Below are positions 22,516 through 35,635 of a stretch of DNA of 64,000 nucleotides, in pieces. The DNA is taken from positions 23,207,254 through 23,271,253 of the forward strand of contig NC_087065.1 in assembly GCF_963678635.1 (NCBI RefSeq). The letters are read 5' to 3'. The notes beneath the pieces were generated by a model. That model was not told where the DNA came from. It saw only the letters and a program-made list of their open reading frames with translations, and did not search any database. The DNA comes from Symsagittifera roscoffensis. Taxonomy: Eukaryota > Xenacoelomorpha > Acoela > Convolutidae. The stretch's first letter is position 1, and every line of letters starts with the position of its first letter. The position numbers and the translations under genes are program-made.

Positions 22516-22925
22516 TGAGTTAGGTCCGATAAGGTTAACTCATAGAGTAATTTCGGATAGGGTACACCGTCTGCTCGTCACGCTATCTTATTTTCGGCCG
22601 GATAGATTCGTGCAACTTCTTAGTCTAATACCGATCCTAATCTTACTCTTATACTTACTAGTCTCAGGGTGTTTAACTAGTCTCTGCTAGGCTCAATAGA
22701 TCTAGGGTATACTGGTTTAGTGCGGCTGCTGAAGTTCTCTTGGAGAGGCAACTAATTTCTAAGTTAAATTCAAATCTATCTGGTGCTGAAATTACAAGTA
22801 ATTTCAGCACTTACAAATAAATGGGTTGTTAGTTAGATGGATTATGATTGGTTAATATTAAATATTTTACTGTGGTAAAATATCCAGTTTATCCAATTAT
22901 AAAATGTAGTTTAGGTCAGGTTCCA
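22516..22925 (-). repeat. Element B, left (3') LTR
   Basis: A 410-bp TG...CA LTR of the A/B family. Adjacent internal sequence (cccatccgggttttacagag) is identical to that beside the left LTR of A. Confidence 0.93.
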
Positions 22926-24539
22926 CCCATCCGGGTTTTACAGAGTTTTTTAGAATTATCTTTCTGCAATTCAAAGGATAGATGATGAACGTTGGTATTT
23001 GGCGAACATCATATTCTTGTCCGGTTCCTCCTGTTAAGGAAGTTTCAGGACGCTGGAGTTAGGGACATACAATCGTTGCGTCGTCTTGTGACAACGACTG
23101 TGATCCCCAATGAAATCAATCTGATTTCAAAATGATTTGCTATGAAGGGTTTTTCTGTATTCTGTAGAGAACTTCTTTTGTGTTCAACCTCGTCTGGGAA
23201 TAGCGTGGAGATCGTGTGTGGAAGGTATGCCTTGTAACTCGGATCTGTACGTATACTTGAACATCGAGGTGGTCATTGGTCTAGTTCAATGAAGTCCTTT
23301 TCTGCGAAGTCAAGCCTTACTCTAAATCCTTTGAGTTGTGATTGTGGACGGCATATCGGTTGTGATTAGCCATTCTTTGTTCAAGTGTGATGGCATCATC
23401 TAGTCTTTGGATGTTCGTCTTTGTTGTTGTGTGTTGATCTATATACTGCAAAGTATGATTTACATTTTATAAAATCATTTTAGTTCGGTTTTTTAATCAT
23501 GAATTTAGTTAGTTGTTTTCACAAAAGCGTTTTGTTTTAGTTCGGTTATTTTGAAGAGTTACTCACCCTTGAGTACTTCTTATTAAAAATAGAAGTGTGG
23601 TCACAAAGCGTGGATGTAGCACGGTGGGTTAGGCCGGCTATAGAGCATGCTCAGGACGTCCTCTCTGGTGGGTTAGGCCAGGAGTGGGAGTATGATTTTG
23701 TGCTGTTTCTTTGAGAGGTCCTGTTGTGTGATAACGTTTTAAGTTGGGTTTATATTGGTCTTTCTTATGTTACTTTGGTTGCGTCCTTTTTTCAAAAATC
23801 AAATTGTTTTTGGTATGGGTTTGTCTTGCGACTTTTTTGCGTTTTATTATTTCTTTCTTAGACTTTATAATAGTCTTCAAAAGAATAAATTATCCAGTTT
23901 TAAACTGGGTTAATTCGGTTTGGGTACCGTTGGTTTTCTTTTCTTAGTCATGCTGTTATTTTATGATTTGTGGTGTTTAGTAAGCTGCGTTGGTTAGTTT
24001 GGTTTAGTATATAATTCCTTTCCAACCGGGTTAAAGGAAAAATTGAAACTTGTTATCGCGTGTTAGAGTTGTTGAGTGTGAAAACTTGAAACTTAAAATC
24101 ATTATTTAAACAATTCTTCGTGGGCGAGCTGTGCGAGTTTGGATAAAATTCCTGTGCGATTGAATGAAAATATTGAAAGTTTAGTACTGCATTTTCATTT
24201 TATTAATTTATTACATAGAATTTTAATTTTACTGCATTTGAGGGAAATTTTAAATTGATAAATTTTCATCGTATTGAATTTTACTGCTTCATGGGAAAAT
24301 AATTTATAGATTATTTTATTACATTTGGTAAGAATTTTATTACGTTTTTTAGTGCAAGAAATTAATAATTTTGTGGAGAATTTTAACAAGTTTGTATTTT
24401 CATTTTTCTTTTCTGTTTTGTAGATGATCGTGGTGTGAAGACTAGAAATATATATCAAACATTGATAAAAAATGGTTAGTACTAGTTTAAATTTAGTAGT
24501 GAAGAGTATTTTAAATTATACTTACCTGTTAATCATCTG
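22926..24539 (-). other. Element B, 3' noncoding region
   Basis: Counterpart of 8377-9995. Holds the GC-rich palindromic element (23602-23686) and a 67-codon hydrophobic open frame on the plus strand at 23744-23947, matching the one in A. Confidence 0.65.
23602..23686 (-). promoter_or_regulatory. GC-rich tandem-palindrome element (copy in B)
   Basis: GGTGGGTTAGGCC at 23623-23635 and 23667-23679 flanks GAGCATGCTC (23643-23652) and AGGACGTCCT (23653-23662). Nearly identical to 9036-9120 despite the age of this copy. Confidence 0.55.
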
Positions 24540-26324
24540 GGAAAAAGCCATGGGGGAAGATGTCGTGTATCATTTCTGATGTTGTTAGTAATTTGGCTGG
24601 TATGAAATGATGTTTTTAGTTTGGGGCAGTGGCCAAAGCAATTGAAGTGCCTTAATGATTTTTAGTTCTTCGGTGCCTACTGCAAACTCATAAGGTGTGT
24701 TTTGAATGAGGTTATATATTTTGTGATTATATTTAGTATAGTGAATGAATTCTAATATTGGTATTTCTATAGGCTGGATAAATTCATGCGGGATAAGGAA
24801 GGGTCATGATTCTTTAGCGTTAAAGGTCTTTGTCATGGGACAAAATATATACATTTGTATTACTGGGTCATAATTGAGGAGGATGCCGTCGAGTCTAGTA
24901 TCTTTGATGCAATAAGTGAAATTAAAGAAAAATGGTGATGTCTATTTTGAGTTAAGAAACTGAAAACGATGGTGTGGTTGTCTTGATGGGGTATGTAAAT
25001 CAAAATGATTTTGTATAAAACGATAGTATGTATATGTGTGAGTTTGTTTAGTGCGTAACATAATATCGTGGGAACAGTGCAAATCGCGTTCATGTGGTGC
25101 AAGGAAGTGAAAGGTTAGTGAAAATAACTGAAATTTGTCTGTGAAACTTTCGTAAGCTTGAATATCAGTGCTTCAGAAATGATGTGATCATATTTTCTAT
25201 CAAAAATATTAAGTGTGAATACATATGATGTTTTGATGAAGAATTTTTTTGTTAGTTGTGGGTTAGCGAAGCGATCTTCATCTAAAAATTGGTCTTGATT
25301 AGTTCGGATGATATTATGGTTGTAATATTCTATTGTATATTCGTTAACTCGGGGTGCAGTGAATGTTTTTAGTAATTTTTTATATGCTACATAAGTATAT
25401 TGTCTAGGTGTTAGTGTTGCGGTGAGTCTATATAACATATTTTTGTTCTTTTCTATGTCGTCATGAGTACTAGATAGTAGTAGGCAAAGGGGGTTAGTAA
25501 AATGATAATAAGCTGTCCAATGAAGTGTGGGCATTAAAACATGTTCATCTACGAAACTTCGTGTGTCATTAGTGTCGTTAGGTGTATTTAATGTATATTG
25601 TGGAAATGAGGGTAAGGTGATTGCTAGAGAATCTTTCGTGTTGGTGTGTTGTGGGTGATTAATATATTCGCAGGCTGTTCCTGGTTTGGTCGGGAATGGA
25701 TGATTTGGGAGTTTTCCCAAAGCGATAAGCTCGGTTAGTGCTACTGTGTTTCGGTGGATGTGGATGATTGTGCTAATGATGCAGTGTAAGCTGAGGAGGG
25801 TGTAGGAGTAGATGGGTTTGAGGATTTTATTGTGGATGAAAGTTGATGTATTGTGAGGGTGTTAGGGTGTATTAACTGTTGTTTTAGGGTAAAAAAATTA
25901 TCGAGTTCCTGGGAAATTTGGGGAGTATCGGGAGAATTATATGATCGGTCGGAATGAAGTGGGGAGTAGGTTGACGTCACTTGCGAAGCATAAGAAGGAG
26001 TGGAAACGGATGGGAGTGAATTATTTGTCGGGATTGGTTGAAAAGGCAGTTTTGAAACAACTGAGGAGTTGGTCTGAAAATTATTTGATGGAGATGGTTC
26101 GGAATCTGCAAATTCGTCAGGGGTTTCTATATTAGGGTTATTAAGTTGTGAGATAGAGTATAAAACTGAAAAATCTGAGTTAGTATCCGAATTCGTGCTT
26201 GATGATATATTAATATTGGAAGATCGGGTGGTGGGAAAGCAAAAAGTGGGATTATTGGGATTGGAGTTTGGAGGTTGGCTGGGTGAAAATTTGAGCGGTG
26301 TAGGGATCCAAGTTGTCGGCTCAT
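24540..26324 (-). pseudogene. Element B ORFs Y and Z, decayed
   Basis: Open pieces at 24860-25102, 25115-25720, 25741-25980 and 26127-26324 match ORFs Y and Z of element A. The best preserved is 25115-25720 (201 codons), which contains MPTLHWTAYYHFTNPLCLLL and is clearly homologous to 10450-11004. The Y part keeps the start MSRQLGSLHRSN and the P/S/T-rich character. No known domain. Confidence 0.6.
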
Positions 26325-26330
26325 CGTGGG

Positions 26331-27547
26331 CTAAAACAAATGATTGTTTTGAGACTGAAAAGTGGTGGTATAGGGTTGTTCTATAATTTGTTCGTATGTA
26401 TTATCATCTTGTGAATGATGTGTCATTATGTGTTGGATTGGACTTTGTGTTGTATTTGGTCTAAAATTTGGATTATGTCTGATTGCTAGGTTTCGAAAAT
26501 TACGGGAAACTAATGATAATGGATGGTTTTGTGGTAGGGGTGGCAACTGTGGTGCGGTAGGTGTTACTTCTATATTGTTATGTTCTTCGTCGTAAGTGTT
26601 CTGTCTTGTCGCTATTTTTGTGTTATATTCTTTTATTTGTGCGTCTAGAAGTATTTTGTTTATTGATGATGAAAAAATTCCAAAAAATCCTGCGAACAGT
26701 ACGAGTGCTACACTTGCTTGTCTATTCACTTGTGTATGTATAGCGCATGTGTTATAGATTCCTTTTAAGAGTGAGAAAAGAAATCCTATAAAGTTAAACA
26801 TTGCGTATAAGATATTTAATTTTTCTAAGATGTAATGGGGCCATCCTAGAAAATCTAGAATTTCATTTTTAAGGGTGACAAAACTGAAAATATTTATAGG
26901 TGAAATATCTTGTGGTCTGTATTTTTCACCGTTTAGATATATATAATCTTTAATGTCTTTAAATATCCGCTATAATCTTTTGTATAAATATCTGCAAATC
27001 CTGCGGTTTCGGCAAGTTTTCTTAAATTTTGATCAATTGACTGTCTTTGTATAGTGTCCATTTTGGGTAATAATTCTTGGAATTTTTGTGTTCTAATGTG
27101 GTGTTGGATATCTGATTTTGAATATATTTCAATTGATTGTAAATCAGTATTCGAATTACGAGCAATAGCTCTGATGCTTTCGGGTGAAAATTGAAATGAG
27201 AATGATTCGTGATCAAGTCGGTTTTTATTTCCGTTTGAAACTTGTGAACAATATACTTTCTTTTCGGAAAATGTTGCTGTAAATTTATATCTTGCGACTG
27301 TTGTTGCTCGGGATTTTGAGTACAGTGTTGCTATTACATTTGTAGTTTCTATAGCTTGTGGTTCTGTTTCGCATTGTGATACTTGATTTATAGCATATTT
27401 GTGTAGTGTTTTTTGTTCGTTTTCTTCACAATTGTAGTGTGTTATTAATAAATCCTGGGGTCCTATGCGAGGAGAAGGATTTGTGATCTGATCGGAAAAT
27501 ATTAGAAAAAAGATGTGTTGAAATATTAGTTTTTTTAGAATATACAT
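26331..27547 (-). pseudogene. Element B env-like pieces
   Basis: The 26933-27547 frame begins with a signal-peptide-like MYILKKLIFQHIFFLIFSD and shares the surface-part start with element A. The 26331-26801 frame holds the hydrophobic segments (FNFIGFLFSLLKGIY, LVLFAGFFGIFSSSINKIL) and the PTAP tail. The gene is shorter and more decayed than in A. Confidence 0.6.
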
Positions 27548-28443
27548 GTGTATGATAATCCTGAGTATGGGTTATAAAATGTGATGTAACCAATTGTGTT
27601 TTTGGTATATCTGTCGTACTTATATATCACTTCAGTTGTTATAAATGGTGGTGGTAGCGATTGAGCTGTTATATTGGGTGGGTTTAATGGGTAAGGATGT
27701 TGAACAATATTATTTAATTTAATCGTGATTTCTAATTTTAATTGGAGACTATTTTGTTGGAGTATTTGGATGTTATGTTCACGAATGTCTTCGTGGATAT
27801 CTTGTCTATGATGTAGTCTATTGAGTGCCCAACTGTGGATTCGGTTACTTTCTTGATGTTGTCCAAATAATGGTGGGGGTGCTGTGAATGTATTCCAATC
27901 TAATCTTAAAGGGATATTTGTTGATGATTGTTCTCGATATCTAGCGTCGAGGTTATTTGGAAAATTTAAAGAGAAAGGTGTCGGTGAAATTGGGCTTAAT
28001 GATGGTGTTGATGGTAGCGATAATGTTTCTGGTAGTGATGATGATGTTGTTGTATCCGTAGAAATATCTATTGGGTCGTTTACTAAGTTTGGTTCACCTT
28101 GTGTAAATGAGTGCGTTGTCCAATATGGTAGTCGTGCTGTGAGATTGGGGGGGTTAAAGGGATTTTCACGTATTTTTTCAGATGTCGGTGTTGAACCTAA
28201 GTAATCTGAGGGTATACTTGAGGTGCTACGTTGTGAAAGGAGTGAGGGAGTTTCTTGTAATGTACTATTTGGGTTTTCTGGAGTAATTGGTGTTGGTGAT
28301 TGGGGTATGTCAAAATGAACTCGGGGGGTTTGAGAATTTCTATTTCGTCGTGGATGTATTATTTGTCTATTTATTTCAACTGTATTTTGGTTTTGACTAA
28401 TGTTTCTGATTCTACTTAATTCTTGTGGTAATGTTGGGTACAA
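27535..28443 (-). pseudogene. Element B ORF X (P/S/T-rich, unknown)
   Basis: A 302-codon frame (MYPTLPQELSRIRNISQNQN...) between integrase and env. The N-terminal half is low-complexity Pro/Ser/Thr (TSSSLPETLSLPSTPSLSPI). The C-terminal half is more structured, with a helical segment (REHNIQILQQNSLQLKLEIT) and a Tyr-rich end. It overlaps the env-like start by 13 bases. No domain is recognised. Position upstream of and overlapping env recalls accessory genes of complex retroviruses, by layout only. Confidence 0.6.
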
Positions 28444-29760
28444 GTTATATGTTGGTTCACTTAGGGGTGCCTGTCGCTAAACTGTTTCTAATGGTTCGGA
28501 TAAGCGAGCGTGTCGTTCTTCAAAAGTGTATGGGTTATCTTGGAAAGAAATTCGTGTGGATGTTTGGGGGTTTTGGGTAGTTGTAGGTATTGTCGGGTGT
28601 TCTTGGGATGATGTCGGTGAAGACTGATTCTGTGATTGTTGCTTAGCAATTTTTGAAAGTATTTTGATTGATTTTTTCTATTGGAAAAATTTACGTTTAT
28701 TGTAGTATTCTTCAAAGCAAAGAATTAAAAGGATTGTTGCTAAAGCGAATGTGATTATTGCCTTTTTTATACATTTGCACATTGTCAATATTAGGGATGA
28801 TAAAAATGTTGTAAAAATTACAAATAGTAAAAAAAATATCGGTTCTACTAAAAATTGTTCGTATCATTCAAATAAACTTTGGGTTATCGTACCTGTGAAT
28901 ATGGTCAATGATTTGGGAAAGTTGGAGATATATTTCAAATAGGGAGTAGAAAATTTAAAAAATGTTGCAAAAATGATTAAAATTATTATAAAAGCTTCAA
29001 AGGTATCAAATAGAAATATGAAAAAAAGTTTAAGTATTATGAAAAAGTTTATGAAAATGTTGAAAATTGTATTTTTAAAGATATTGACTGATTGAGAGAA
29101 GAGCATTTCAAAAATGATTTCTTTTTCGAATATTTTTTGTTGTTTGAGGCGAGATTCAAGTGTGGTCGAGTTATTTATTGATTTTTTGACAAGTGGGTTG
29201 AGTTTTGTGAAAAGTTGTGGCGGCTAATTTTATGGTGTTTGGGAGGTCTTCTTTGCTTTATTTTTATTTGTCAGATGATCTGGGGTATTTTTGAGATTTT
29301 TGTACTTTAGGCCAAATGAATACGGTCGTATTTTTACTTTAGGCTAATTTATCATTTTTGGTTGGAGGGTTTTTGAGGTCTAAGTTTATGAAAATATTGT
29401 TGATCTTTGCGTTATTAGATAAGGGAGGGTTATGATATTATGGTGATATTTATTTTAGTTGTCAAGTTTGAGCGGTTTGCTTATTTTTGACCTGGAGGTT
29501 GTAGAGTTATAGTTATAGATATGCCTGGAGTTTAATATCTTTCGTCTAATAGGTTGGTGTTATAGTTGTAGAAGGTGACGGATTGAATGAATCCTATTGG
29601 CTGAATCTGAACTAGAATTGTTGCGTGTTTTATCAGCATGTTAATTTGAAAAATGAAAGTTCAATTTGATCCAGAGGTGCAAGGATTATTAATTTTAAAA
29701 TTAAAGTTTTTTTTGAAATTCAACTTTCTTTAATATTTTAGATTGTGGGATGAATGTTTT
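28444..29760 (-). other. Element B, gap between integrase and ORF X
   Basis: Contains short decayed frames (28488-28715; 28864-29106, the latter with a very hydrophobic stretch FIILKLFFIFLFDTFEAFII). Matches 15546-16484 of element A. No function assigned. Confidence 0.4.
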
Positions 29761-31259
29761 TTAGTTTTTACGTGGTTGATTTTTAAGTCGTGATGATTCT
29801 CTATGTTCTGATTTCTCTACTTGTTCCTGTGGTAGAATTTTTTCTATCAATTTCCTATTTTTTCTTTCTTTTTGAGGTATTTTTTGATCTGTTGTTTTTG
29901 TATTGTTTTGAATTGTAGTTGGTTTTGTATTTTGTTCTTCATGATGAATGTTGTGTTGTTCATCTATTTCTTTTTCCGTATGTGAATGATTTTGAATAAC
30001 TTTCAAACCTGTGAAAGAATATAATTGAGTTAATTCTCGTAGTGCGTACTCTTTTGGGTAGTAGGGCAATAGATTGTTTCGATGTTGAACAATTTCTTTT
30101 TGATTTGAATCGGTGAGTTTATACGTTATGTCAGTGGGATTGGCAATTATTTGGTATGGTTTTTTTTGAAGGGGTTGTATTTTTTTAGAAATTCCTTTTT
30201 GTGTATTAAAATTAGGTATTAGGACAAATGTTCCAATTTTTAAGTCTGTGGCTGGTGTAAAACGTGAATTAATTTGGTCGTTAATATTTTGCTTTTGTAA
30301 CAATTTTTTTGTTATTTTTTGGTAAATTTCATTGTGTTTTTCATCTCTATTTAAAATCCATTCGGTGTGTGTGCCGGAGGCTTTTTAAGAATTTGTGGGT
30401 GATGAAAATGATCTTCATCATGTCTGTGTAAAGGTAGGTTATAACAAATTGAGTCTTTATTTGGTTGGCGATAACCTTGTGCATTTTTATGAGAATTTGC
30501 TGTAAACATAATTGGTTTACGTGGTTTTTGATTAAAAACCATTTCGTATGGTGACATTCCTAAAGTTATCGTGATTTGTGAATTATATGCTAAGGGAAAT
30601 AATTTTACATCTGCTGACCATTTTGTGTATTTTGTATCCTTTCCATTTATGATACATCTGAGATATTCTGGTAGTGAACGGTTCATACCTTCGACTAAAC
30701 CGTTTGTCCCAGGTGCATGAGATGTACGTGGTTTGTTTTTGATGTTATATAAGTGGCATAGTGTGATGATTTCATTTTTTATGAATTCTGTACCGTTGTC
30801 TGTAACTAATATTTCGGGTAATCCGAATTTAGCTATCCAGTGTTCATAAAGTGTCGTGTAAGCATAGTAAGCATTACAATGTGGTACCGGGTTGAGTGCT
30901 ACATAATGTGTAAATGCGTCAACATTTACCATAATGTAGGAGTTTCCCTCTGAGGATGGTGAAATGGGTCCTTTTGTATCAAATGAAATGCGATGGTTAA
31001 AATATAAACTTTGTCCTTTAAAATCTTGTTTTTGTGCTATTTGTTTTTGATTTGGATAAGGTTTATTTATTTAACGTACTATACAATCATTGCATAATAC
31101 TTTTATCCAAATTGGTGCATTTGGGAAATAAAAATTTTGTGTAAAGTTTGAGTATGTTTTCTCTGATCCGGAGTGCCCTTTAGTATTTTGTGTATGTGAG
31201 ATGTTAAAAGCTATTAATATCATACTTAAAGGAAGACAGGGAACTTTAGAATCATCCAA
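29761..31259 (-). pseudogene. Element B integrase, decayed
   Basis: Frames 31071-31259, 30351-30932 and 29761-30303 match the A integrase: zinc-binding start, DDE core (TDNGTEF, GLVEGMNRSL) and C-terminal domain. Broken. Confidence 0.8.
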
Positions 31260-31299
31260 TTGATATTTTAAAAGATTTTTATTGTCATTGATTGCTGTG

Positions 31300-33484
31300 T
31301 TGTTAAATTTTCGGAATTATCGGAGGAGTATTTTATTTCCTAAAATTCTGGTATCTGCTTTTACGGGCTTAGTTTTGTATTTGTGCCATGATTTTAATTG
31401 TCTTATTACTGGATCGAGGTTTTGATATTGTTTTAAGAGTTCAATTGTAATTTTATCTGTTCGAGGGAGAAAAATATTTTCAATTTCCAGTTTTGATAGG
31501 GGAATTGTGTCAAGTGGGTCATGAAGGTTAAAAACTTGATTTATTGTGTTTTTTGAATCATTTGATTGTGGTCCTGATAAATTTATTTTATCAGTTAGAT
31601 TTTCTTTTTCAATTAATGGAAAAAGGTCTTTTTTATGCGGGTGGTGTTTTATTCTTTTTTGTTGAGTGTTATTTTTTATCCATTGTGAGTATGGAATTGG
31701 TTTAAAAGTTGATGTGCCTAGTAAGTCAACTTCGTAGTGATTATTCTGGCAATCTAAGTAGAGTGGGAAATGTTGTAGGTTATTTATCTGTGATTGATCA
31801 ATATCAGTTTTTACTGCGTATTTGCATTCTAATCGGGGTGATGTTTCATCTTTTGCGAGATAAAATTTATGGTGTGGTATTTCAACTGTAGTTTTTCGTG
31901 TGAGTAGTTCAGGTGGCGTATTTCTACTTAATGTATCTGGTAATGCAAGGTTTTTTCCTGCTGTTCAAACTATATGTAAGTTTGGAAATTTCATTAGAAT
32001 TAGTTGAAATCTATAAACTCTATGATTTGGATTCGACTTTTGTGTAAAGAGAAAAATAATTGGTTTGTGATCTGTGAATAGAACTGTTGGGTATTTTGAT
32101 CAAGTATAAGAAATTCATATTCTGTAAGTGTATAAATTATAGCTGTACATTCTCTCATTAGAGTTGAGATTCGTAACTCTGCTCGAGTGAATAATCGGGA
32201 ATTTGCTGATTTAAGGTTCATTTTATTTGTACTACTATGTGATTGAAGTAATGCTGCTCCGATGCCAAAAATTGAAGCATCGCACATTGCATAGAATGGT
32301 TGGTTTGGATCTGGAACTGTGTTTGAAATTTGTTCAGTTAAACGTTTTTTAATTTCTTCAAATCGTGTTTGATGTTCACTGGTCCATTCAAAGTTATTTT
32401 GTTGTCTGAGGATATTATAGAAGGGTCTTAAGTATAATTGCGTTTTATAAACGTATTTGCTTAAGAAATTTAACATTCCAAGGAATTCTTGGATTTTATA
32501 TTTGTTTGTTGGTGGCTAAAGTTTTTGAATAGCATCAATGCGTGATTTTAATTGGATGATAGTGTTTCGTTCAATATTATGTCCTAAAAATTTAACTCGT
32601 GTTAGAAAGAAGTGTGATTTATCGAGAGCGGCCTTCAGATTTTCGTTCTGAAGTATTTTTTGATAGTGTTCTAAAACTGTAAACATTTCTTCTTTAGTTT
32701 GTGATTGCATAAAAACATCGTCTAAATAGGTGATTGCGTTTTTCTTGAGTATTAGTGGTCTAAAAATTTTACTCATACAAACTGAAAAAGCTGCTGGTCC
32801 TATGGATATTCCATAGAATCAGCGATTAAATTCATATTGTTGATTTCCAATAACAAATTGTGTTAAGCGTCGCGATTGTTCATCTAGTGGCATTTGATTT
32901 TATGCACTATTCATATCTGCGGTTGTAAAATAATTTCCATTTATCTTTGTTAAGATAACTTGTATTGGTTCAATAGGCCAATTGCATTTTGATTCATCAA
33001 TTAGTGAATTGAGATATCTAGCGTCTAAAACTATTTTTAGTGATTCGCCTTTTGCTAGAATGATAATAGGGTTGATAAAAGTGTTACCTTTTGGTTGTTC
33101 TTCCTTATTTACTGGTGAAATAATTTTGTATTGTTCTAAGATGTCAAGTAATCTATTTAGTTTGTCGTGTAAGTGAATTGGTACTTTACTGGCTCTTTGT
33201 TTTTTGAAAAATGCGTCTGGTTTTAACGGGAGATGTAGTGATGAACTGATTTTTCCAACGTCAAATTTTGATGTTGCGTAGACTGTTGAATATTTTAACA
33301 GTTGCTTTGCTAATTTATCAAATTCGATTTGTGTAATTTGTGAATGTTCAAAATTAAACATTGTTAAAAATTTTTGTTGTTCTTTTGTGTAATTTGTTAT
33401 ATTGAATGTTTTTTTAAAATATGGTGTTTTTGTGAAGTAATCTGTGTTTCTCTTTTCATTACTTACTATGTTATTTATGGACAA
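31300..33484 (-). pseudogene. Element B reverse transcriptase and RNase H, decayed
   Basis: Frames 32900-33484, 32516-32776 and 32000-32476 match the A polymerase, with the YLDDVF motif (ITYLDDVFMQSQTKEEM) and RNase H start MCDASIFGIGAALLQS. Sequence at 31300-32000 matches the RNase H-integrase spacer of A. Broken. Confidence 0.82.
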
Positions 33485-33753
33485 TTCTTCGTCAAGAATT
33501 GTGGATTGGCAAATATCTAATAATTGGAGTATATTATTAACGCGGTAGGCTACTTCATGTATGGGTGAGATTGTAGCGTTTGTTTCACAAAATCCTAAAA
33601 GTCCTAAGGGTAATGTTACTTGATACGGTGATTCGTGTTTTTCAAATATTTAATAGATGAGATCGTGATTTTAAAAAATTTGTGAATAGGTTTAAATTCA
33701 AAGTCTGACATAAAAAGTTGTTGTTTATTTTGACTTTTATCATACTGGTGAAC

Positions 33754-34599
33754 TTATTTTATTGAAAAATTATATATATTTCCTGATAATGATTTCAGGT
33801 GTTTCCGTTGTTGATTATAAATGGGATAAAATTTTGAGAAGAATGGTGGTTGTTTGTTTAATCTTTGAAAAAATGTTAGAGCTGTATTTTTTGTTTTCGT
33901 GTACTTATCTTTGATTAGTATTTTACTATTTAAGATGTTGATTGTTGGTATATATTTAGATATGAATGGTATGCCAATGATATTGTGCTTAATATCAGTA
34001 ATATGAAATGTTTGTTTAAACGGTCTGTTTAAAATTTTGTTTTGCTCCATTATTCTCGTGGGGAGAAGGAATAATTGGATTTTTCCATAATTTACTAATG
34101 TTGATCCTTGTGCTGTTGCTAGTTTACTGGAGGTTTCAAGAGGCGTTAATTTTGGATGTAATGTTCTGATTTCATTCCATGTGGGAATATTAATTATATT
34201 TGATTCTGCTCCTGAATCAATTAAAAAATCGATTTCAAGATCTGGTGGTTGAAATTCTTTGTTTCTTGGGCTTTCCAAGAGAAATGGTGTTGTCCAAATT
34301 TTTTCTATGGGTTGTTCTTTCTGTATATTTTGATAAATATGATTTGTGTTTGAGCATTGTGTTTCACCTTTTTCATCGGGTTTAATTACCGTGTTTATTT
34401 CGTTTACTTCTTGTGTAGTTTGTGTAGTATCGGTGGGTCCAATATAGTAATTGTGAAGGAGTTCCAATTGATTTTCATATATATGTGATGTAAAAGGTTG
34501 TTCATATATGACATGTTCATAGTCGTTTCCGACTGTTATCATATTTACTGAGATAGTATTTTCTGTATCACTCTCTGTATCCTGTATCTGATGATTCAC
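33754..34599 (-). pseudogene. Element B retropepsin-like protease
   Basis: A 281-codon frame. The active-site segment is IDFLIDSGAESNIINIPTW (the DSG form of the aspartic protease motif), followed by GSTLVNYGKIQLFLLP and a later IIGIPFISKYIP that fits the second conserved ILG-like motif. Position just before RT fits a pro-pol layout. The N-terminal 120 residues are acidic and of unknown role. Confidence 0.75.
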
Positions 34600-35635
34600 A
34601 ATGTATATGATTTAGTTGTATTTCGTTATTTTCTGTGTCATCAATACCTGGAGGGTCTGAAGTTGTTTCTTCATTTGTTTGCACTTGATTAATGTGTCTT
34701 TGATTATTTGGTGTACTACTTCTGTATCGATGTCTAGAGTCAGGGTAACGGTTATTATTTCTATGTGGTGACTGGGAATAATTTCTGTATCGATTATTGT
34801 AACTTGAGTTTCGATTTTGTGAACTATTTCGTGATCTGTTTTGATAAGTACTATTTGATCTGTGATAGTTTGATCTATTATACGAGTTATTTCTTGATCG
34901 ATTGTTCGGGTAATTCTGATTTCGATTGTTCGAATAACTTCTATTTCTATTTTGTGAATAGTTTCTATTTCTGTTGTATGATGAGTTTCGTGATTGATTA
35001 TGGAATAGTGTCTATTCCTTAGGTTTGATTGGGAACTGGATCCAGAAACAAATTGTGTTGCATTGGAATTTGATCTTGAATAGTTAATTTGGTTATTTTC
35101 ACTATTTGATCATTTATAATTATTTTGCGAAGAATTTCGTGTATTTCTTCGTTCTGGTGATCTTCCTCTCTAGTGGTTTTCCTGAACTGTTATTACTATA
35201 TATATTTTTGTTCGGTAGGCTTTGATCTTTTTTCATGTATTGATAGAACGATTTATTTGGTTCTTTATGCTTTTGAGGTTTATTCTGATTGTCTTGTTGT
35301 TTTTGTCTACATTCGGAGATACTGTGTCCGCATCGTCGTCAATAATTACACCATTTTTTGAAGAATGGTTTTTCTTTAAAATTTGGATGTTTTTCATAGA
35401 TATTCAGTAATTCAGTGATTTTTTCAATTAAGTCTGTATCTGATTCCTGTATGTTACTTATATGTGTAGTGTTTGTTTCAATTTGATTAACATATTGTAG
35501 TTTTAGATTTTCTGTTTCTTCGAGTTTCATTGTGATTTCTGCTTGTTCTAGTTTATCTACTAGTTTTCGAAAATCTAAATCTGGTTCTCGAATTGAGGAA
35601 GGATGAGGTGCTCCCTTTTTTATTGCTATTTTCCT
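34600..35635 (-). pseudogene. Element B gag tail: zinc knuckle and N/R/S-rich region
   Basis: A frame at 35339-35530 leads into a CCHC-like zinc-knuckle segment (RRCGHSISEC, near 35300-35345). A low-complexity stretch at about 34740-35120 encodes repeats rich in Asn, Arg, Ser and Tyr (for example NRNRSYSNNR). Such a region would be RNA-binding, as in nucleocapsid. Broken in this copy. Confidence 0.55.
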
